Shown in pieces: positions 12,656 to 24,750 of a stretch of DNA of 64,000 nt. The translations under genes and the position numbers were made by a program. Where the stretch lies: the NCBI RefSeq assembly GCF_020184175.1, contig NC_065533.1, forward strand, positions 6,098,695 through 6,162,694. The letters are read 5' to 3'. Every line of letters starts with the position of its first letter. Position 1 is the stretch's first letter. This DNA is from Aphis gossypii. Its lineage: Eukaryota > Arthropoda > Insecta > Hemiptera > Aphididae. The notes beneath the pieces were generated by a model. It saw nothing but the letters and a program-made list of their open reading frames with translations, was not told the DNA's origin and did not search any database.

Positions 12656-12770
12656 GCTACCGTATTCCGCCGCTGCCACTGCACTCACCGCCGCCGTCTG
12701 AAAAACCCTCCGCCGCCTCCGACGACACTATATTAAATAATATATTATATTATTATTACTAACGGACTCG

Positions 12771-14499
12771 GTTATCCTGCACTTGAACAACATTCGCTGT
12801 TATATTATGTAGGTATACATCGATGTACACTGCAGTGCCGCAACTAAGATTTTTCAACCTCGGAACAACAGCGGAGATTACGATATTCTCAAATGAATCA
12901 AGTCAGCGTTATAATAAGCCTATAAACCTTGATAAATTGTGTCACTATAAATTTACCAGCACCTATTGTACATAATTATTTCTCCCTATTATCTGTTCAC
13001 ACACCCCTGCCACCACCAATGTATGTTATTACGACACTCATTGTGATATCAATGTTGCTAAATTATCCGATTAGTTTGTTTTTTGCAGGGGGAGAAAATA
13101 TAATATCGTCATCTCAGCGACAGGCGTATCTATAAATTCTAGAGCTATTTCAAATTTTCATGGAACTGAGTAACTGACAGAATTTAAGTTTTTAGAAAAT
13201 TTCTTTATTAGCTTATCAATTTCTAACCTTAAGAAAACCTCTAAAAGTTGAGTTTATGTTGACTTAAATTACCGAAATGGTATATGAACCGTAAACACTA
13301 CGCCTACCGGTGTCTATTTAGGACTACTAAAAATAATATACAGACCAATAGGTACAAAATACAAAGTATCGAATGCAATGGAATATCTTTTCTTTTAGTT
13401 GTTCTATATAACCCAAGTATTATAATTGTTCTAATTATAGTATATATCAGGGGTGACCAAATTGCGGCTCTCTTCATAGTCAAATATGTCTCACGTATTT
13501 TTTACAAAAATCAAAATTTACTTACTATATTGTTATAAATTTTAATTTTTTTGGTAAGCGTTTATTTAAATTTATCGAATTATATAAAATGTATTTATGA
13601 ATACTTTGGCTCTTGGCATAATTGAATTTCGCAAGTCGCGAACACGTTCATGTTGTCCACTCTTGGCATATAATAAAATATAAAATAATATGCTGTAAGC
13701 ACAAGTAAAACTATGTTGATATAATATAATCATTTTTATTGTACCTAAGTATCGTCTATAACTTTGTAAGTATAGTTTAAGTAGGTTTATATGCATTATA
13801 CGTATAACCTCAATTTTCGTGATTCGACCACAGAATGTCGAATAAAAAAAAAAATAAAAAAAAAATAATAATAATAATATAATATATATATTTTATAATA
13901 ATAAAATTTTCTATTCTGTGATTCGACGACCTGCGTGATTGCGCTTATCAAATGTATATTTCATCAAATATCACCTGATCTATTTGCGATCCTAAATGAT
14001 TTGTACCCTTCATCAATCTATAACTATGATGCTCAAACAACACTACAACAGTTTTATAATTTATGCGCATTTTATAATGTATACGTGGTTGCAACCAAAA
14101 AAATATTTTGTATTACTGTTTATGATATTTTAATATATTTACATAGTAGACGATTGTATCATGCTGGTATTAAATTGTTATCATCGTGGTAACATCATCA
14201 ACTACTCAAACATCCTTTTAATATCTATAAAAACGTGGACACCACCCCACCAACAGACAGATATTACCGAATTTTTTCAGTCGTCTAAACAGATGATGAT
14301 GGGATTTGTCGATTAATGGCATTGATATACAGTTTTAAATACGTTAGGTATATACCTAAATGTATATAATATATAATATATAATTTTATTATATATATTA
14401 TGTATGTGTCATATTTCCACAAGCTTTTAAAGGTAGCTGTTTAAATATACAATGAAACGTCTTAAATTATCTCATTTAATCAGTTAATTTTTAATGCTT
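12771..14499. other. intergenic DNA with a hAT-type end and an A-rich tract
   Basis: Mostly AT-rich. An A-rich to TA-rich tract occupies about 13843-13905, with GTGATTCGAC on both sides of it (about 13819 and 13918). A frame without an ATG from about 13905 to 14192 gives a protein-like translation (for example LNDLYPSSIYNYDAQTT) but has no start, splice or poly(A) support. Confidence 0.4.
13448..13473 (+). mobile_element. solo hAT-type terminus
   Basis: CAGGGGTGACCAAATTGCGG closely resembles the CAGGGGTGGGCAAACTGCGG-type end of known hAT transposons. I could not find the matching inverted end nearby, so this is probably a relic. Confidence 0.4.
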
Positions 14500-15182
14500 A
14501 AATAATGAAATACATATAAAGTAATTCACATATTAAGTATTGACAATTATTATTTCAAACATTTTTAATCGTTTTGAAAATATTGAAAATAAATAAGCTA
14601 AATATTTTATTTTAATTTGGAAAATGAAATCAAACATTTGAAGTTTAAATTTTGACAAAAATCGATAAAACCGGGGAAATTTGCAAATTATTTCGTTAAA
14701 AAAAACGAACAAAATTTTAAATTTTTATATAGCTAAGGCTTAAAAGTCGAATACAAGATTCCTTATAAATTTTACTTACATAATCTTAAAAAAAAATACA
14801 CGCATACAACTGTTTTAATTAAATTTTATGAATTTAAACAAAAAATAACGATTTTATTCTTATAATTTTGTAATATTTTATTTATAATTCAAAAAAAAAA
14901 TATTATTCGTAGAAATCTCAAGGTTTTTGTTACTAAAAATATTATTACCTATAGTTCAATCTATTTTTGGTACTACTAATAGAAAAATAAATTACCTGTA
15001 GCAATTTAAGTATTAGTATCTAATAAAATATCCTAAAAATATAGACTGACAGACCGAGCTCAGAATCGTTGTTCGTATATACAATGGTTTAAAATTGAAT
15101 TCAAATTCAACACCATGTTTATATTACTCATTAAAATTACAAGATAATATATACTCCACACCTACTACAAGCAAAGTGACTA
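14500..15182 (+). repeat. interspersed repeat family, copy A (5'-truncated)
   Basis: Shares an ordered series of blocks with copies at 31393-32285 and 58568-60100. These are a 'gcaaattatttcg' block, a 'taaggcttaaaagtcga' block, then 'acaagattccttataa', and near the end 'cagaatcgttgttcgtata' followed by 'gaattcaaattcaacac'. The left end with GATTCTGAACGG is missing. There is no coding frame. Confidence 0.65.
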
Positions 15183-15949
15183 GGCCGGTTTTTTAATTTA
15201 CGATATTGTTGTTTTGCATATATGTATTTAAACATAATATTACCAAGATTTGTATATTTTTTTATTTACTAGTTTTTATTTTTGGAATTGTAAGAGAATT
15301 TTTATTAAGCTCAATGCCTCAATGGCTATTAAAATATGTTGGTTTTACATTATTTTAAATAACATTTTATCCACATAAAATAGATTGTTGAAGATTTTTT
15401 GAATTTTTCACTGCTCAGAAACTGCTTTTCAAAAATTAGACACTATTCATTTCAAAATCAAACCGAACACTACATAATAAACTACTGCATAATAATAATA
15501 ATGGAAAAAAGTTATCTGTAGGTGTATTTTACTTGAAATAAATGTAATGTGTACATGTACATGTCTTAAAAATATGTATATAGGTTTTGGACAAAATATA
15601 TTATACTGCAATACTCGTCCATCTGTGCGAGTGTGACAATAATGTTATGTAGGTACGTACATCATACACCGGGTGAATCAAAAATCTCTTATAACAGTAT
15701 ACAGCTTATTGAAAATCTATACAATGACGAGACCAGATGATAGAATAAGATTTCTAAAGACATGTATTTTATAGTTGGTAAAGCTAAGTTGTGATATGTT
15801 ATATTCTAATAATATCGTATTGATCACCTTATGTTAATAATACGCGAGTACAACTTGAAGCAGTTATAAAGCGTCATTTAGCGTTAAAATGTTAGTTTAC
15901 ACGGACTACACCGATACAGCTAGTTAGAGGAATATAATATATTATATTG
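15183..15949. other. AT-rich intergenic DNA
   Basis: AT-rich, with no ORF or element boundary I can defend. The phrase CACCGGGTGAATCAAAAA near 15666 resembles a transposon end, but it has no partner. Confidence 0.5.
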
Positions 15950-16720
15950 TATTATATCTGCTGACTGCCGAGGGCGCGATCAAACGCTGTGAGACCCCTG
16001 TACCCTGTTATATGTATATACAATATCGTATGTTATATATTCAGCCGTACACACACGCGCGCGCATTGTGGTTCGGTCGTCGTTATCGCACTCGTTCAAT
16101 TGATGCGATGAGCTGTGTGCCGGGAGCCGAGTACGTGACCTAATTGAAACGTCGAGGATTTCGTCCCTGCCCCGCCTCGTTTGCAGTCGATCTTTACATC
16201 ACACGCTGCACGCGGGCCCATTATCACGCAGCCTCCGCCATACACGTCCAAATTGTATTTATACAGCGCGGTGTGTGAAAGACTTTATACATTATTATGT
16301 ATGTATGTACGCGTCCGAATAGAGTAGCTCACCGACTATACGACTCGCGGCGATGGGGCGATGCGACGAGAACGCAAATATTATAAATATATTATATTAT
16401 AATATTAGATAACTATGTACAATTTTTAACGTGTTCCTATAGTAGACAATTTACGGAATACAGTCGCTACGGGGGCAATTAGCTCGACGCAGAAGGGTGC
16501 AGACGTCGGAAATCACGCGGACGTCGTTGTTCAAAAATCACTGCACACGCCGATCATTACGACCGAAGCGTGTCTCGTGGCTATTATTATTTATTATGTT
16601 GTACGACAAACAACGGTTATTGTTGATTATTATTCGGTTTACGATCGAAAATCTGCAACGACGTCAGCATTTCGAAGGGGATACGAGGTGATAGGCTGTG
16701 AGGCGGAGTGATGATGGTCG
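15950..16720. promoter_or_regulatory. CpG-rich islet, possible regulatory region
   Basis: Non-repetitive GC/CpG-rich sequence in AT-rich surroundings. No frame is convincingly protein-like. CAATTGATGCGAT near 16097 recurs inverted in the 2.3 kb islet, which may be chance. A promoter or enhancer reading rests on composition only. Confidence 0.3.
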
Positions 16721-19700
16721 TCCATAATGATGGGCTGAAAAACCATTATGGTATCGATATGTATAAATAATAAGTATATTATATTATGTCATGTGCAGCC
16801 ATGTGTATTAGCGTTAACATACATTATGCATATTAAATATCTAATAAGCGGCGTTAGTGTATATTATACAGTTCACTTATAAATTACTTAGATAAATTCA
16901 TAAATGTAAGACTTAATTAATAATTTCGCATAAAGGTTATAATTCATAGAGGTGGGTTTAAATCGTTAACGTAAGACTTTATAGAAGCTTTTCTCGTACC
17001 ATACCAACTTACAGGTACCTATAATGAATTAATAAAATACTTGTACATATCCAATGACAAATTATTGTTCTAGTGTATAAAGTTTTAAGCCCACGATCAT
17101 ATTTTAACTAAAAATTAATACCATAATGTGGTTAAATTTAACATTGAAAGTTTTTCTGCACATCTTGAAAGAAAAAACAAAAATGTCAAGTATAGTTTTT
17201 CAATATCTGAATCCTTTGTAACATTCAAAGATTTTTTAAAGTTTTTTTTATTTATTTATGAGCTATCAAAAATATTTTTATTTAAAAACAATATTATATA
17301 ATTATAAGCTGTACAATTTTATAATAATATGTTAATATTAGTTTATCAATTATAAATTATAATAATAACGATCTTCGAAAAAACAAAATACATATTTTGT
17401 ATTCTGTATTTTAACAGAATAATGCAAATTTGGAAGCAGAGTTACTACAATTTTCTATGACTTTTTATTTTATTTATTTTCAGAAAGTAACTTTATGATG
17501 GCTTTTAAATTTATTTTTTGCCCTGTAACTTATTTAATATAAGTACTTATAATATTGCATAATATTTAAGGTGAATTTATGTTTAGTTAGACCACAGTAT
17601 TTCAATAATCTTTAATAATTCCCAAAAGCTCAACATATTTATACATTATAGTCGCATCGATGAAAACAAATAAGTAAATTAAGTAAATATCAGCTAAGCT
17701 CCTATAATAATATCTGTTTTTAATTAATTTGAAAAACATTCATATAGTTTATCATCAATTTTTTTACAATTTAAATTTTTATTTTTGCTATTTATTTTTT
17801 AAAAATATTAAGTTGAAGAAAATTAAATGAACCATGAACAAATTAAAAATATTTTATTTGATTTGTTAACTTCCTACTCATATTATCATAAACATGTAAC
17901 GTACAATTAGGTACTACGCGTAATTAGATCGTTATTTAAATTATTTTCATCTACATATAATAAATATACATATATATATATTATCTACAATTCTGAAACG
18001 TATAGCCTTCTTTAGCTTGCCCACACTATTACATCATAAAATGCTACCGTGTCTAAAGTAATGGCCAATAGCCAGGCTCAGTATATATATTATACCTACT
18101 CGTATATATATTACGAGATGTATACAATTCAAACAATTCACATATACATGATACAGTGATGGTACCATAAAATCAAGCCCGGGATGTATTAATCGGCCGT
18201 CTCTGACACCATTATACCAAGCCACTGTCGATCACCCCTTGTGTTGTACATATAAAATGTTATAGATGTATATATTATAGATTTTCAACAACGTCCTTCC
18301 TCACCCCCCCAAAAAAGTGTTTGTTTGTTGCTGCATCGAAGGAAGTAACATTATTGTTTAGCCGCCAAATCCGGACTGCTCCCCACCCAAAAAGTCATTT
18401 ATCGCGGCCATTATACCTCACAAATCATAATTCACACATGCTTCATATTATATTATACATGGATATAACACAAACCGCGCACCTACCTATATAATATAAA
18501 CGCATATGAATTAATTCAATTCAATTATAATGCGGTTTACGAATAATAAATTTATTATTATTATACGTATATCAAGCGGAGTCATGATTAAAATATATAT
18601 GTATTATATACCTATATTCATATAATAATAGTATTTAATGAAATTTACGAGTGCGCAATTAATATTATTATATCGTTATTAACATACCTAGGTACGTGCC
18701 TATCTATCTATACCTATAATGTATTATTTAATATTATATTATATATATATATATTAATTACAGTACATTATTATACTACTGTGCGACATTTTCAATCTGA
18801 CCGTGGTTACAACCACGTGAATAATATTATACCACTCGAAGCGGTTGAACTATCTCTTTGCAACATGTTTATCAAACGACCACTTTTTAATTTAAAAACA
18901 TTGAACTGCGTCTAATTTATAGTGCATTAACACATATAATACAACAAAAAAACATGTTATCAGTAGTTTATATTTATGTAAGTTCATATTATAAAATACA
19001 GTTGCGAGCACAGACGCGGCTGAAGGTTCGATATAACTACCCCTGTAAAAATTGCAGACTCCTTATTTTAATTTATTTGATTACGAAAACCAGACCCACT
19101 TAGGTTATCTTTATGACCAACTATAGGTGATAAACGCCAGCCATATAATATAATCCGAAATAAGAGCAGGTGCTCTTATGCTAGTAATATTCAGTTTTAT
19201 TTTATTAATAATACAAAAATATATTATAATGATCAACAAAATATACTGGCAATCGTTTGACAATATAATATGTATATAATATCTGAGAGACTACTACTGG
19301 GTGACTTCCCCACTCACACATTTTAATTCCTTATCTAGTTATCTCCATAAAACTTGATTATTGTATTCATTGTTTATACTTTATTATACCTACAGATTGT
19401 AAATCGTCATATTATTGTATTGAATTCAGGGTAGACTAATTTAAAACACTATGGAATATTATATACAAGTATCAATGTGACTTTTTAATTTTACTTTGTA
19501 TAATATTATAAACTACTTATAATATATAATACCTATATACCTATCCTATAATATTATTATTATTATAAGTATTATAAACTAAAATGTGTGTTAGATATGA
19601 TTATATGAAAGGCTATACACATTCATAATAATATCATCATTAAGGCTTGTAACTATATACAAGGGAATTTGCTTTATAAATAAAAAAAACATAAAAATAT

Positions 19701-20847
19701 GCATTCCCTTATATGTTTTAAAACACTTAAATATGCATAAAAATATAGAATAAAATATTTAAATTAATATGTCTGCGTATATTACAAAATATATATAGGT
19801 ACCTATACATAAAATAACTCGTCATAAAAAAATATTCAGTTTTAATTGCAATTCAAAATAACTGTCATAATCGATTGTTTTCACAATTCATTTAAGTCAT
19901 AAATATCTTGTCTCATTTCTATAATTGTCAATTTAAAATTTTAATTTAAAAGAAATGTACGTTTTTACTTGTTTCAAGCTTAGATAGTTAATACTCATGT
20001 TAATTATATTATTAGTATTTTGTATTTTGTATTATTTAAATTTTTATGATTTTAATAAAAAAAAATTAAACTAAATATTGGAAAACCACAGAAAAGAGCA
20101 AAAATATTAAGAAGAAAAATATTTTACTTAAATGTGTGCAAGATGAAAAAATTAATTTTTATCGTGGTCAGCTGTTATGTGTATACACTAACGAATATAT
20201 GCAAATTATAATATGCGACATCTCCTTTAACTATATTTAACTCTAAACATTACTAAGAAATATCACAATAAATTATACGTTTAAATATATGTATTATTAA
20301 GAAATCTCGCATTCCATACAATTACATTTGCAGTATATCAGTATTTTTTTATTTCTAATCGATTATAAACACCACGTTTCTATAATTTTTTCTCGGAATC
20401 CGTCTCTCGTTTGAAAGTCGATGACATAAATACATAGTATTATATTGTATTGATATTATACGTACGTTCGATCTTCGGCAATCATATGTAATTATTTAGA
20501 TGGCTCGTGCGACGCGTTAATTTATTGTAATATAACCTTTCATAAATTATAAATAGATAAAAAATAACTTGATTTTCGTTTATATAATTATTTTAAGATT
20601 GTTACACATTCTATATTTACCTTGTATTAAGTAAATCAATACACCAATGTCCTATCGACCCTATGTGAATAGTGAAAAACTATACGATTAATACACTGAA
20701 GATTTGTTATTTTTGAAACAGTAATAATTATAGTTGCAAAACTTAACCAAGGGTTTACTAAAAATAAATTTACATAACGTATAAGTAGACCTAATATCAT
20801 AAATACGTACAATTTTATTACCCAACTATTATACAAGAATGATTGAC
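16721..20847. other. AT-rich intergenic DNA
   Basis: Over 4 kb of AT-rich sequence with TA and ATT runs and no supported genes. It contains the short inverted repeat at 19160-19179. Confidence 0.6.
19160..19179. repeat. 9-bp inverted repeat with 2-bp spacer
   Basis: ATAAGAGCA, then GG, then TGCTCTTAT: perfect arms. The shape resembles a dyad binding site (AGAGCA-nn-TGCTCT), but no regulator can be named. Confidence 0.6.
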
Positions 20848-20920
20848 TTACATGTATAATGTGCATGAGGCAGGGTGCCTCACAAAGTTGGTTCTTGTGT
20901 AAACCTGATCCCCTCCTGTA
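20848..20920 (-). other. exon-like segment or transposase C-terminal relic
   Basis: On the - strand, CTACAG (acceptor-like) precedes a short GC-richer segment that ends in GTAAGTC (donor-like). One open frame gives GSGLHKNQLCEAPCLMHIIH. The pattern LCxxPCxxxxxH resembles the cysteine/histidine-rich C-terminal tail of piggyBac-family transposases (LCxxPCFxxYHT). That is known from the family; here the match is short. A second frame is also open. It could be a small exon, a piggyBac relic or coincidence. Confidence 0.22.
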
Positions 20921-21761
20921 GTACATCAATTATAATCTTCCTTATCACGATCATAGCTTTAATATTAAAAGCTTATAGCGTATTGAATATTACCTTTTGA
21001 AATATTTACTTATACTTATTTTCGAAAAAATAAAAACAAAAACGAACGTTTAATCTTTTTGAATTTCAGTTAAAAACGTTAAACCAAAAATTACAATATA
21101 AAATTAGTGAAATTCTATAATATCGCGAGTTTTATCTATTTATTTTCAAAAATATTTAACGAAAAAAATGAACTTTAATATGTCATGGGATAAACAAATC
21201 GATGGGCACGGGTACGCGTGACACGAAATTCTCGATAATTTAAATTTGTTTTTGTCACTTCGATGGGGCTTCATGCGGCGATCCGAGGTTCGAACGATTG
21301 CTGTGGCATTGCAAACGGGCTAAAATAATGAACACGCTCTTGTGGATTATGAAATATCGAATGAATAAAACAGTAAACGAGTACATGTATATTTAATGAA
21401 TGATTCGTCGCGGCTGTCTTACGAAACCATCATGCGAGTCGATCAACCTCACTACCGCACATGTCTTATTTGCGTAATGTGAGAAATAAATAATCAAACA
21501 CGAAACCATGCAACTAACAAAAATTATACGTATCCAAAAACAAGACACGCATATTTTATCGAATATATAGGTGCCGTTATACCAGCTGAGGTAGTCCAGA
21601 GTCAGAAGCTATTACGGTCGATTACGAACGAGACGTACAATAAATGCAGACATGTAGGTATATATATATATATACTAGTATACTACGTGGTTTTCGAAAG
21701 AAAATTTTGGATTTGTGATAGGTACCTGCAAGGCATTGCTCTCCTATCTATATACTCAAAT
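20921..21761. other. intergenic DNA with a modest CpG-rich islet
   Basis: AT-rich until about 21180, then a GC-richer stretch to about 21640 containing a 21-codon frame starting MGLHAAIRGSNDCC (21263). There are no splice or poly(A) signals tied to it. Confidence 0.4.
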
Positions 21762-22557
21762 CAGGATTGGCAAAAACCCGGGCTTTGTAGAAAAACCCAG
21801 ACCAGTTGGGTTTTTTTAAGGTTTTTTCCAATAATATTGAAAAAGTAATAGTGGGCAGTTTTATCGGGATTTTTCTGAAAAACCCCGTCTGAAAAATAAA
21901 GAATTTTTTTTCTATGTATTAACCGCAGTTTTCTTATCTTTTATCACGTCCACGATTAAAAATTTAAATCGTAATCATGTCCAACCAAAAAATGCTATAT
22001 GATAATATGTTTGACCACTGTCTATTACTATAATTTTTTGAGTATAAAGGCATAAACAATATAAATAATATTTTGTTTTTATAATTTTATATGTATAAGT
22101 CATTATACATTACAACGTTACATAAGTAACCTATGTTTGTTACTTTATTATAAGTTGTATTTTTATTTTTTTTTATATTTGTTTATTACGTTTTATAGGG
22201 AAATTACCTATCTTCTTAAAAATAATAAAGTTGTTAAATTTTCTATTGAAAATCAGTGTGTGATTTTTTTTTTTTATTTTTACTTGAAACTAAAAAATAT
22301 TAATTAGATACATATTTTTCTAATCAAAGTTTAATTGGAAAAATACATGATAAAATGTTAACTTAATAAATCACAAAAAAATGTTGAGTGGGAAAGAAGC
22401 ATTGATTTTTTAAAAAATTTTCAAAATATTAAGTGAGTGGACTTAATATCAAAAAAGAAGGTCGGGTTTTTTTGAGGGATTTTTAAAATATTGATTGGAT
22501 TAAACTCAGAAAAGTGGCCCTTGTTTTTTCTGGATGGGCTTTTTCATGCCAACCCTG
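21762..22557. mobile_element. hAT-like terminal-inverted-repeat element
   Basis: The left end CAGGATTGGCAAAAACCC is mirrored at the right by the reverse complement of CAGGGTTGGCATGAAAAAGC. Both ends start CAGG, as many hAT elements do. Just outside lie identical decamers ATATACTCAA (21750-21759 and 22561-22570), offset by two or three bases from the terminal CAGG. The terminus may be slightly eroded, or the duplication wider than the usual eight bases. Sub-terminal GGGTTTTTTT-type motifs recur on both sides. The 796-bp interior has no transposase. Confidence 0.6.
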
Positions 22558-22570
22558 ACCATATACTCAA

Positions 22571-24750
22571 TAGTCAACACAATGATCTTTACACATTAAC
22601 ACATTATACAACATGCAATATTTAGGAAAATGTCAAATTTTATAATTTAGGATGTATCGACTAAAAAAATTTTTTTTTTCGTATTTTGTATAGCCATAAA
22701 TGTCAGTTGTATGCATACATATAGTTGTCCACTCGGCATAGTCACCTATAAATATATATAGAGACACTCTCATTATACACACCACTTGTGACACGATATT
22801 CTATTACAATATTGTATTATAATATGTATCTATATAATAAGATCACGAGTTCGTAAATGATATACCTACTGCAACACTATACCTATAGTTTAATAATATA
22901 ATTTAATATGCATAAAATATAATAACTATATTTATATGTAATGCGTTTGGAATGTATAATACATAATGTTGATCACGCTTACAATTATTATTATTACTAC
23001 AAACAAGCTGAGATGACAACGACGTATTATAAAAAATACGCTGCCGTTGCCACTAGCAGCTATATAGTGCGTGCGAGCGAACGTGTTAAAGTGTTCGTGA
23101 GTGTGTGTGTGCGTGTCAGGTCACCTCGAATCGAATATGAAATGTAGTAACGACTTGTCTCTTTTTTTCCCTATACTCGTCGTCGTCGTCGTCGCCGTTG
23201 ACAAGTTGTAAAAAGGGGAAATATACAATACATATATATGTGAATAATTTAAATGAAAAACTGGCAACCGGTTAATTAAACTTTAGTGTATACGACGGTG
23301 GCGGCGGCGAGTAGTAGCAAAATCATACGTCGTCCGTCGCCGTTCGACAAACACGTTTTTATACACACACACACACATCTATAAGTAAGCGTGTACCGAT
23401 GTATAATATGAATATGAATGCGTACGACTATGTATAATATTATATCGAGGTGTATACTATACTACTCCTACTAATAATAATAATAATAAGTAAACGACAT
23501 TTTAACATTATAATAGGAAGAACTATTTCACATAATAATATTATATTTGAATATATAATAATATATGATATTCGTTTTCCCCTTCGCGCGCCGCGCATTC
23601 CACAAAAACCACTACCGTTGTTGGTGGTCATAATTTTTAATTCGAATCTCTTCAGTCTGCCGACCGGACGCGCGCATGTACAGATATAATACATATGTAT
23701 ATATTATATATATAATATGATATAACGTCATATAGGCACAATATCATAACACATTATGATCATGGTAAAAAAATCAAATTCGTCCGGTAGTTTTTTTTCT
23801 TATTATAAATAATATTATTCTCTCTCTCGTTATTATTTTTTACCTATTATATGTGTATATATATACATATATTGTGTGTATGTGTGTGTGAGACTAGGAC
23901 TTGTGTGTGCACAGGTGAGCGGCGGCGGAACAGGTGTGCTTCGCCCCGGCCGAGATTTCGGAAGAAAAAAAGTCATATTATAGGAATACTACTATGACAA
24001 CGGCGACAAGTTGAATGAACGACACGATGCAATGCCGTGTGATAGGGTGGGAAATATATACATATAAATTATATATAATATAATAATGATAATATATTCC
24101 GATAAAAAAAATATGTATATAATGAAAGTATATAGTGTATAACTATAACAATAATAAAAAAATACCGATTCTTATTACTTATTTTTTTTTACACCACCAT
24201 TCATTCGTCGTCGTTTCTTTAGAAAAATATTTATCGCCGTCGTTATTATTATATTACCGTGGTAATTTCTTACTTTTTTTCATTTCTCCCCCGAATGTAT
24301 ATCGTTATTTAGATGCGCGCGTAAAAACCTGCCGAATGGGGTCCCCGAGTGTAAAGAAATGCTTCCTATATATTATGTGCATAATGCATATACATATACC
24401 ACATAATATTATAAATGTACATATTATAATATCTACAATCAAAATGCGTCCGGCCGGCACCGTTTACAACGACATATTATTATTCTTATCATACTATTGT
24501 TATATTCCAAAAGAATTATATTATTCACCATAATAATATTATGTCCACTGAATTATTTGAAATATAGACACGATAATATTATATATATATATAATTATAC
24601 CTACAGACTGGCTACAGTGAAAACGGTGGCATATAAACGGTAAAATTTACCAACACGTGATCGTCATCACCGAGGCGAAAGCAATAATTTCAACGCGTCG
24701 TCATCCGAATGATTCCGATCATGGATTTTATAGTTTTGATACATTATTAT
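22571..24750. other. CpG-rich islets alternating with simple repeats
   Basis: Contains GTC units near 23177-23195, TG/CA tracts (about 23099, 23364, 23875) and many TA/ATT runs. Frames up to 132 codons are open but translate to Tyr/Ile/Arg-rich low complexity. No exon can be drawn. Regulatory DNA is the best guess. Confidence 0.35.

Larger units (their letters stand above)
11500..12770. promoter_or_regulatory. CpG-rich islet dense in simple repeats
   Basis: GC/CpG-rich block with GTC units (about 11797-11815), an 18-bp CG tract (12190-12207) and a TAC tract running into a GAC tract (12621-12655). Several frames up to 120 codons are open on both strands, but their translations are dominated by the repeats (Tyr, Asp, Val runs). 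No splice-bounded exon stands out. I read it as regulatory or repeat-rich DNA. Confidence 0.35.

Noticed and set aside
13905..14192. Protein-like + strand frame of about 90 codons
   Set aside because: It has no ATG near its start, no convincing acceptor and no AATAAA. Open frames of this length are expected several times by chance in 64 kb of this composition.
24135..24533. 132-codon + frame
   Set aside because: The translation is dominated by Tyr/Ile/His runs produced by ATT/TAT simple repeats. No exon signals.
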